From positions 1 through 24,697 of the forward strand of contig CAXNAA020000193.1 of assembly GCA_964200075.2 (NCBI GenBank): 24,697 bases of DNA. The letters are read 5' to 3'. Source of the stretch: Sphacelaria rigidula. Lineage: Eukaryota; Phaeophyceae; Sphacelariales. This document shows, piece by piece, positions 10,089-20,300 of the stretch (positions are counted from its first letter, which is position 1; the number at the start of each line of letters is the position of its first letter). Under the pieces are notes generated by a model, which was not told where the DNA came from, did not search any database, and worked only from the letters and a program-made list of their open reading frames with translations. The translations under genes were made by a program, and so were the position numbers.

Positions 10089-11301
10089 AACATCTGGTCA
10101 CCCCCACTATCACCTCCTCAACCACTCGTGGTAAACGGACGTGACGGTCGAGTTGTCAGGTGTGCTTCTGCACACGTCTGCGAACACTGTGTACCTAGTC
10201 CATCCAAAATCAAAGACGTCTACCTAGCTGTAGATCTGGGATCTAACACGGATCCAACTTTTTTTGTCGACAAGAAAGTCTCTCATGCTGGCTCGGAGGC
10301 GGCGGCCATCTACCCAGCTTCACTGAAAGAACACAAAATAGCAAGACCAATCTTGTCGCTTGGACGGCAAACAACACAGGCGAAGGGGGTTGTCGCTGGT
10401 GACGTTTTCAGATATTCTTCTTCCGCTGTAGCCGGTGTCATCAACCCTGATCAACTTGTCTCAGGGGTCACGATGAAGAATGCGGTCCGGGGAAACGGGC
10501 TAGGGCCAAGTGAATCTTCGACGGCCATCGTCGGCACCAATAGATTTCCCCACCGTGCGCTTACGGTTACATCGGACAATGCAATGGTTGACAACGGAGT
10601 CGTACCAGCACCGGGCAGGGTACGATTTGGCGCCTCTACTGTCAGCATTCGGCATAACGACGACCACCACCCCGTGGCACCCGTGGCCAAAAATTACATC
10701 CACCTCGTCAAGTCATCGCCGGAACAACCGTCTGCTGGACAAGCAGTGATGGCCAAGAGGGACTGGGAACAGAGTGGAGATTTGAACCCCTCCTCACCTA
10801 GCAGGGTAGCCTTGACCACAGCTGCTCATATGGCTACCGCCCCAGCTGCGCTCGCGCTTTGTCCCCTCTCCCCCGCGCTCGCCTCAACTGCAATGGGAAC
10901 CGCTGGTAGATCCAGTGCTGCGGGACCGAAGATAATGAAGAGCCTCTCGATTGGCACATGTAGTACACTTGGGGTCAAATATATTTCGAAGTCGTCGCTG
11001 GAGGTAGATGTAGATATGGCTGGCGATACCCCAAACCAGCATCATCATATGAAACCAACCTGGACACCGGGAGAAGTTCGGCGATCCTCGTCATCCGGGA
11101 ACAAACGGTCGATGGAAAGCGCAGACAGCCCTACCGGCATGATCCGTGCGGCTCCATTGGAGGAAAGTCAGGATGCAGTGTCAGATGACCCTTTGGATGC
11201 AAGACTGGTGTACGCTAGGGATCCGGATGGCTCTAAAGACACAACATCGGATCACAGAAGGCGAGTACGTGGGTGCAAGCAATCATCAGCAACACTCGTA
11301 G
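10089..11301 (+). CDS. TTLL gene, exon 1 (or first recognised exon): low-complexity N-terminal tail
   Basis: The frame is open from just after a TGA at 10086 to a donor TAG|GTGAGC at 11301/11302. It has no ATG before 10473, so either translation starts at 10473 or an upstream exon joins through an acceptor, for example near 10159. The translation is rich in Ser, Ala, Pro and Thr with His and Asp patches, matches no domain I know, and looks disordered. Inclusion in the TTLL gene rests on the strong donor and on phase: its last G joins AT of exon 2 to make a GAT codon. It is the longest open frame upstream of the enzyme domain. Confidence 0.65.
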
Positions 11302-14300
11302 GTGAGCCATAAACCCTGCAGTACCACAGGGACAGCATCGTTAACAAAACGTGGAGCGTTTGTTATGATTCTATCAGGCATCACCTGAACAATGCCAGGG
11401 CTTCACTTTGCGTTCCACAGATACTCTGTCAAGTGGAACCCGTGAGGTATCATCGTTTGATCCTCTGGACATAATACTGGATGAGAGCCGGGATATAGTA
11501 GCGGCCAACAATTCTTCTGTGAACGGTAGCAACGGGAGCAGAGGGCTTGCTGGGAGCGTCGTGGCAACAAAGGTGGTTTACATCGTGCCCGAATTAACTC
11601 CTCCAGCGGTCCGTCTTGTGTTGAGTCAGCGACCGATGTGGAAGGAGTGGAATGCAGAGGAACATGGACCCGATGAGGTATTTAGTGGTGGCAAGGTGAA
11701 CCAAATATGGATTGGCATCAACCACTTGACGTCTGGAAAACAACAGGATTTTCAGTTTATCTGCAAGCCTTGTCTATCCGATCTTTTTCAGGGTGTGTAT
11801 AGCTCGCCTGCGGTGCTGAGGGCTTCGCACGTCCAAGAGTTCTGCGAGTGCTTTTCGAACCCACGTTTTCCCTCCGACCTAATGGTGTCAGTTGTACCAA
11901 GAGACCATGTGAGCGCGGCGGCACTGAATATTGTAATTCTTGACGTCTGTTACTGGACAGCCACCCCCCCTTTTTCCGGTTAATGATTGCGCTCTCTTGC
12001 TCTGTATGTACTTGACGCACGCCTTCAGTGGCAATTTCAGTGGAGATCGGGACGATTCAAGCCCTCGGAGTATCGAGACGTGCAAGACCACCAGCGGCTG
12101 AATCACTTTCCTCGCTCGGCGCTCATAACCAGGTTTGTTCGAAACCAAGCTAACGAAAGCGAGAATTTTCAACCACCTCGTGCAGGAATTTTGGCTCATT
12201 AAATGATTTGCAACGCACCGAGCATCGCCACAATGGAGAGATTTCGGACAAGCATATGAGAGTAGCGTGCATTCAAGGCACACACCCGAGGTTTGTCAGG
12301 TATATTCCGGCACGCTGTGGGTAGCTTACTGCGTCGATTGAGACTCTCAGAAGCCATTGACTCTATTGCTCCTTTGATAGATTTATCCGACGTCAAGTGA
12401 CCCTAATGCATTGCGTGGTTGTTTTCGTTATTACCGTTGTTAGGATGATTGTATCGTGCATTTTGACCCTGCTTTCTGCTCAAATACTGAGTTTGGACGG
12501 ATTTCGTAGATTCGAATCCCTGAAACAAAACGGAACCTCGGGGGTTTCCGCCGTCCGAAAGCGTGTGGCCGTGAGTAAGCAGACCGATTTCGACCATAGT
12601 CAACGGCTTCACGAGTACTGATCCAGTTCTCGACAGCGACTTGCGAGAAATGGACTAGGAGAGCGATGGATTGGGCTCTCGAGCCGTCGGGGTCAACGCG
12701 CGGAAGGTCGGCGGTAGAAAGTACGATGGAAATCATACGCTTGGAGACTAAGGTGGCGTTTTGTTATGCATACTGTCCGTTGTTCTCGCAGGAAGGATCT
12801 CCTTCTTCGCGTCCTCCGCAAGATGAAGGCCGTTCACGGTAGCGCTTACCACTTTCACCCGGACAGTTACATGCTCCCTACCGAGTATACGAAGTTCATC
12901 CGCGAATTCACGCGTCTACAGCAACAGCAACAGCAGCAACGACAGAAACAGATACAACAGCATCACCAGCAGCGACACCAACAGCAGCGACACCAGCAGC
13001 AGCATCAACAACAAGCGAACCAAGAGCCTACATGCATAACTGCCTGCAGAGTTGAAGGTAATGCGAGGGGAGGAAAGCAAGGCGGAAATGGCGGCGGTGA
13101 CGGCGGCGATGAAACCGGCGCGCTGTGGATACTGAAGCCGAGCGACTCTTCGAGGTATGCATTTCACCTTCCTCTTTTCTCGGCTTTTGTTATCTTTTTC
13201 GTCATACTTTCATGCCTCAATCCTTCCTTGGGATAAATTCTTACGGAATAGTCTCGGGAAAACAACCAATTTCTTCCCCGGTACAGGTTGGCGGTGCATT
13301 ATCGAGCACCGGATCAACGTTCTCGCAGTCACTAAACATTAATCGGATTTGCACTTGCTACTCCAGTCCTCACGCTTTTGATGATGACATTAAGATGCTG
13401 TACAGTGTGAGTATATCTGCAGAGATTCGAACCTCCGGCATCCGCAATCTGTCGTTGGTGTGCCAGTCTAATCATCGAGGCGCAGCGGCAAAAATTGGTA
13501 ACTAGAAGCTCGGCGGGCGTGTACAGAGTAGTCGGAGATAAACTGTGAATTACAAGAAGAAACATGTCAAGAATAAATCATGAAGGGCAGATAGTAACCT
13601 ACTGACCACCATGCTCAAGTTCACGCTAGATGAAAACACCGCGGGAGTGTGGGCGAGAAACCATCTCGGCCCGAACATGAGTACGGTACCTTAGGTCAAA
13701 ACGTCGGTCTATAATGTGAATATCACCTGCTGCCACCCTGAAATGAAATCGATCATCGTTTCTTTAGACTGTTTGGTTTGATGCTCCAGTTCAGTGCACC
13801 TCTTTGGGAACAAACGACCTTGGAGTCGTGCGTAAAGTCAGATTACGCAGTGGCATCTGCAAAAGCAAAACAAGTACGTCCATACCCTGGACAACAGCCA
13901 TCAATATTTGCAATAGAAAAGTTGTGCTGCAAGCATAGCCTGTTTCGGCTATTGACAGTAGGCGCAATAGGTCATACTTACACTTTCCTATTGCCTCTAC
14001 GGACCGCCCGTTGTCTACGGTGTGGGTCTGTTACCCAAGATATGATATCGATCAAGATAACGGAGTCGTCGTAAACCCATCTCTCAATACATATGCTTCA
14101 GGGGATGAGTATTAGCAGAATCCTCGCGGCGTACGCAGTGTTTGCGATTTGTGTCTTCTTCTTGTCATACCTTTCTTCATATTGGTCTTACTCCACCAAC
14201 GACCGACTTCCCGAAAAGCTCGAGATATTAAAAAATATGTTTGGAAGCCTGACAAGCCTAATGACGTGTGGAGATTGCATCTTTTCCCCGCAAGTTGAAA

Positions 14301-17300
14301 CTCACTCATCGGCATTTTTCAATATGGTGACTCCACCTCATGCAGGGGTCGGGGAATATACCTGCTGAGAGAGCTGGAAGAATTGGCCTACGATCAACCG
14401 TCTATCGTGCAACGGTACATTTCGGACCCGTTGGTAGTCGGGGGTTACAAGGCGGACCTGAGGCTGTGAGTTTGCAAGACGCGACCTATTAACTCATGAA
14501 TATCTGTAGCTTTCCCAGGGAAATGAGGCGTATTCGATGGCTGGCCGTTAGTGTCTTGAGACCATCATCATGAACCATGTGTAAATATATGTGATTACAT
14601 ACATATATGTGTATTGTATGATCGTTCGAGTAAGTACGTTTCTGGACAAAAAATACATTCAACCGAAGATTGAACTCGAGGGCGTCCATTGCGCGCTGTG
14701 ATTGGCTCGCTGCCCGGAACCACAACCCCCAGGTTTCAACTTCCCAAGCCTATCGTAGAGAGTATCTGTCTCTTATTTGAAATCGAAAAATTGGACGCTT
14801 TAATCGAAAACGCGGCCTCAAAGGCTTCAGTGATTGTCAGTGAGCTGCGAAACGCTTGAATATTCAAACGCGTACCTGATATTTGAGGTACACGCAGCAT
14901 CTCGTACAGGCACCCGCAATCGCACACTGCCTCATCCACGGGTAGTCCCAGCCCCGTTGAATATGCGTTGTTTCGATCGCGTACGCGGGGTTCCTTACGG
15001 GGTAAGCATCTACTATGTGTGAAAACGATGGAGTAGTCCTTCGACCCCCAGGGGTGCGTGATTGGTACCATTTTCGCTGAGCAGTCCTACAAAAACGATC
15101 ATTATAGCTCCATTGCTTGATCCAAGAAGAAACAAGAGCATCAGATGTGGTTAGTTGCTTGTAAGCCGCCTTGAGCAATATTTGAGGGGGGCTGCACCTG
15201 TTTTGGTCAGTGCTCGAATCACGTGAATCAGACGTGATGTTTTAGCAATTGGTCGTCAGGAGCCAAAGTCTTGTAAATCTCGGGAGAATATTCGTTGCTG
15301 ATTTCGGATCCACGTTTCAGATGGAAATCGATTTCCGGTTTCCGATTTCGGCTTCGATTTCAATCTTGAGTTTGGTCCAGACCCGCCCTTAAAGGGCTCT
15401 GGCTACACTAGGTGGGGGGAAGTGCGTGTATATAGATGACAGCTGTCAATAACCAAGTGTTCTGGTCGCTTCAGCCTCATGGGAAAAACAGGTTTTCTAT
15501 TATGCCGGCGTCTCTCTTCTGCCCGTGGTGCACACAACGTTCGAGGCACGATATTCGTTGAAACGTTTCGAGATATCTCTAGAAGCGATGGGCCGCGAAG
15601 TTCTGTGGGTTCCCCAAGTTCCGTTGGAGGGGGCGAGGGGAGGAGAGCTATCACAGTGGGCTTGAAATTGATTAGCTCTACCATGGGGGCGGGCTTGAGG
15701 CGCAGAAGCGTCAACATGTCCATGGATCACGTCCCCGAGAATGATGGTCTACTGTCCGCGATGAAGCCTGAAAAGTCGGGGCCTTCTGAGAACTGAAACG
15801 CTATGAAATGGCACAGCAGATGTAGGGTGCAAGTTAGAGCGGACGTTCGTCCACGGGTGATCGTGTCAGGCAGGAATGTTTTTTTCAACAGTAAATAGAG
15901 CTAGGGATTGAACGAACGGCTGAGGGGGAAAAGACTTATGGGGCTGCCAGTCATGTTTTGGTTATGTCGCATATTTCATTCTCGTTATGTCCCGAACCCC
16001 GTCAGGTATGCGGCGGTGACGTCACTTCATCCGATGACGGTTTATCTCTACACCGACGGCGTAGTACGCTTCGCCACTGCCAAGTGAGATGTGGAGAGTA
16101 CAGCCCGCGGTCCGTGCACTCAAGACTTCGAACATGATGAACCTCGCAATGCCTCTTGTCGCGAGCACACGTCTATAAAGACACAGATTGGATACTGGAA
16201 CATGGTAGTAGAATAGGAATAGGCTCAAATCAAACGACACACAGAGGAGTACATATTGTCACGCTGATATCGCAACAGACGTACGTACCGATCTCCCTAT
16301 GCCCGCAGCCCCTTTCCCCTTCCGGCTTACAGAGGAGCCACACATCATAGTGTAACTTCCATCTGGAGTATTGTATCCATCTGGGACATCCATCTGAAAA
16401 CTCATGCCCATCTGGGATGCCCATCTGAGATATCAGTTTCATATGGGACATGCATGTTGTGGGATTTGGACATCCATGTGGGATTTCCATCTGAGATATG
16501 AATATGCATCTGAGACATGGACATCCATCTTGGATATCCATTAGAGATGCCCCATATCGCAGAAGGATGTACATATCGCAAATGGATTTACATCACGCAG
16601 ATGGATATCCAAAAGGGATGCTCACATCCCAGGTGGATATCCCAGGTGGATCTGATATCCCAAATAGATGTCCCAGATTGATGTCCGTTTACGATACTCA
16701 GATCCCAGATGGAGATTACACGATCGCGCAGGATCGTGATGTTACAAGGAGTCTTCGCCGCGAAAGAATGGTGGTCAGGGTTTCAGGCTCGAGTGTCTCG
16801 ACGACGGCGGGACTATTGTTGCAACCCCGACAGCCTTGCCATGATTGCTGTCTCGTCGAGATGTTTCAATGCAGCAGATATTTCAATAGTAACAGGTCCG
16901 TTTTCGGTCAAGAACCAAGAGGTCGAGGCAAGTAAAGCTCTGTCGTCACCGGGGGCTTGGATCACCTATCGGTAACCATACCAGGAGATGTTGGCCCCAC
17001 GAAGAATACGACGTACAGCCGAGTTTTTTTCGTCAGATATTCATTGAGTTTGTGCGTGATCGCCGACAGCATCGCTACTTGGGACTAAAATGGTGTCGAT
17101 AACGCACGTGATAATAGACTGTGGTGAGCTCTTTTGTGCTCAGTGCTGCACTGTTGGAGTTCCTGGTGATTTCGTGTGTTCACGTGTAAAGCGTGGGCGG
17201 GCCGTCAGGCAGGTATTTCGCAGGTGATGCTCATTTTTGCTCTAGGTACGTATATGCGGACGATGATGTCACCATATGTGCGGTGGTGTTTCGCGTTTTT

Positions 17301-20300
17301 CGTTCGCTGCAGATACCCGCTCTTCCATGCGCTATCGTCCGCGTGCTGGCAGCTTGACAGACGTACAGGACAGATTGTGATACTTTGAGTTCACCGTTTG
17401 CATGTATGGTATTCCTCGTGTTTTCGGACGCGCTGGCGTATGGTGAGGCGAGAAAATACACTTCATAACCGTGCCCTGGGTGCCGTATGGCCTCATCTTG
17501 TTAGTGTTATGCATTTTGGGTTTTGTTTCTGACGGTGATTGTGATGACCGCATAAGGTACGAGGGGAGTGCCCACCACGACGTATTCGGACACCTGACCA
17601 ACACCTCCATCAACAAGAGGTCGCCTTTCGTGTTAGACAAGAAGGACGTCATCGGAGGCGGTTGCAAATGGCCCCTCAGAAAGCTGCAAAGGTGGTGAGT
17701 CGGGGAGCTTGGTTTCCCATATGTTCCGTTATACTGCAAGGCTTGAAGCGCAGTGCTAATGAAGACACATGAATATCTGGTGATGAAGTGAAGCAGTGCG
17801 GAGCGCTTTCAGGTTTGAAGCATGCTGTACAGCGGCATCCCGAACGTAGGACCTACACACAAAGCCTTCCTTGGCCAGATTGACACCATTTTGTCGTGCA
17901 CAGACACACCTGCCGCCGCCCGCCCACCCACAGGACCATAGCCAACAGTACGCAAATCACCACCACTATCACCATTACGGTTGCCATCAAAGCCATGGTA
18001 CGCTTACTGACGGTGCATCTCCAATTTTTTATTTCTACGTACCAGGGTTGAGGGGAGAAGCTCTGACGGCTATACCCGATGGGCCAAACTGTGGACCAAA
18101 ATTCGATCCCTGGTGTGTCTCTCGGTACTCCCATTGGCTGACGTTGTTCCCGGTGGCGCCGGCCACGGGAGCTGTTTCGAACTTTTCGGCTTTGATGTTC
18201 TGGTGGACTCCAAACTTAGCAGGTGGCGTTTCTCAGGATCTGGTAAACCGATGACCTTCTTGAAGAAGAGCGTGGGGTGGGGTGTACGGCACACGATGGA
18301 TAATAGCACAACTACAACGTACTGCTGAGGCTTGTGCGATTAACAGGAACCACTTGAATGTTGGTGTGTACCACGAGATATTGAGGCTTGCAGCTGCTGC
18401 AAAATCAGCAGAGTTGCCTGGGCACATTTGCGGAACCCGTCGTGTATGGAAAAGAAAGGGGAGCAGTGGTACTAATTCAACCGCGTAACGTGGCCTCTCT
18501 ATCGTTGATCTCACGTTCCAACGTCGCCAGGACGGGGCGATGATCTGGATGTTCATCCACCTAACAAGTGTTCCATTCCACAACGATGATATACAACCAT
18601 TGCCCGTAACTGTGTTTAGCCCAAGCCGAGGTTTTCACTTGACCAGATGTTGAATTTTGTGGCAGGCGTGGTTATACCCGAGGAAGGGGGGCGGGGGATA
18701 AGGAAACCCAAGACTCCAAGTCGAAAATTGCACAGTCGAGCCTGTCGAACTCGCCTCAAGATGCGCACGGAGAACGCTGAAACAATAGTGGGCATCCTCG
18801 TCCAGTGCCATTCTGAAACAATCATGAGGAGCTACTAACTAGAATATGATCTGAAAATCTAGGAAATAGGGTATCAACTTAGTGTAAAATATGTAGGAGG
18901 GCATCAACGAAGTTTGCTAGCCTCTAACCCGCAGTGGTGTCAATCGGTAAAGTGTGCAGGTAAAATAGTTTACCCATTTGCAAGATGTAGTCGTTTATCA
19001 CCTATCTGCAAGCAGCCATCGTTTTTAGAGGCACCCGTGGCCTGGTTTCCACTTTTTCTTAGCTTTCAATTCGAGCAGAGTTTTCAAGATTAAGAGCGCC
19101 TCGAAAATTCGCGAGTACCATACCACTCCCTTCTCCTGATTGATGTACTATCCCAGGCCCATATTGCTGGAGGTGAACTGCTCCCCGGCCTTGGGACTAG
19201 AAGAGGCAACGGACAAGGAAGTGAAGCTCCCACTGATATCGGACCTCCTAGATCTCTCAGGTGTAGAACGCGCCACCCGCGAGGTGAAGGCCTTACGAGA
19301 CCAAGAACGTTCCCGGAAAAGCTCTGTGCCTAGGTACAGTCGACCTCTGTCGACAGCCGCCGCAGCAACACAACACGCGCGAGACAAGGATCGTTCCCGA
19401 GAACGGAGCGGCTGGGAGGGCGGCGGGACTAAGACTCGCGGTGGCACTGGTAAAACGAACGGTTTCGAGCTAATATACCCGTTTGACACCGAGAGCGAAA
19501 ATCTCGCGAGAGACCTCAGCCAACACGCGAGGGCCCATGGGGGTCGGAAAGACATGGTGCGGTTGTGACATTGCATGTGTGACAACACCACGAGATTTTG
19601 AATGTTTGTTCTAGCCTTGCTCTTTTCGGAAAAGGTTTCATAATGTCGTGTTTCGTACTCTTGTTTTTGCTGCTCAACAGAGTATCTCAATCCCGTCGTT
19701 ATCATTGCGAAAGTGTAACTTTCCATGTATTTTCATCTGAAACGGTGGCACCGAAACAACGGGCAAGCTGTATGTATAGGGCCCATTTATTAGAGTGACC
19801 TAATCCATCTGAAGGAAAAGGTATACCAATTTCGAGCACTTGGGTGTTTAGCGTCCAGCTGGAGTGACGCTCAAGGCTCAGAAACTTCCCGAAAAAAAAC
19901 AAATGAAGCATTTCGGACGGCGAGTAAGTCCGGAAGAGAAAAGATGAAGCGTTGAGGACTGAGCTCCTATCCGGTACTTGGTGCTGGATTCTACAGTCAA
20001 GGGATAACATTAGTCCCGTTGCTCAGGGTTTGAACGACAACATGTGGTTCAACTACTTGTTTTTCTCCGAATTGGGCGCCAAGTCCTGACACATAAAACA
20101 CAACATCAGCTCCCAGTCCTGAGAGCGAAGTGTAAATCGGCTGAACGACCGCCAAGGTTTTGACACATATGATATTGTATCAACTACAGCGCGTCCCCGT
20201 CTCGATTGAATCGGCTCAAGAGTACTTTTTCGCTTATTCCTACAAAACCTTACGTCGGAGCTTCCACTGTACATAATGGCATGGTAGATCGTGATTACAA

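Noticed and set aside
12505-12530. GATTCGAATCCC resembling a tRNA T-arm
   Set aside because: No D-arm, anticodon arm or acceptor stem at the required distances.
13410-13495. tRNA-like box on the - strand (GGTTCGAATC with a weak A-box)
   Set aside because: The anticodon and acceptor stems do not pair. At most it is a tRNA-derived relic.
15479-15796. 105-aa ATG-led frame inside TTLL intron 5
   Set aside because: The flanking exons join in phase without it. Inclusion would interrupt the conserved DLRLY strand.
17821-17938. ATG-led frame as an extra TTLL exon between exons 7 and 8
   Set aside because: It can be spliced in phase, but the direct exon 7 to exon 8 join already gives the family's order and spacing, and this peptide matches no TTLL block.
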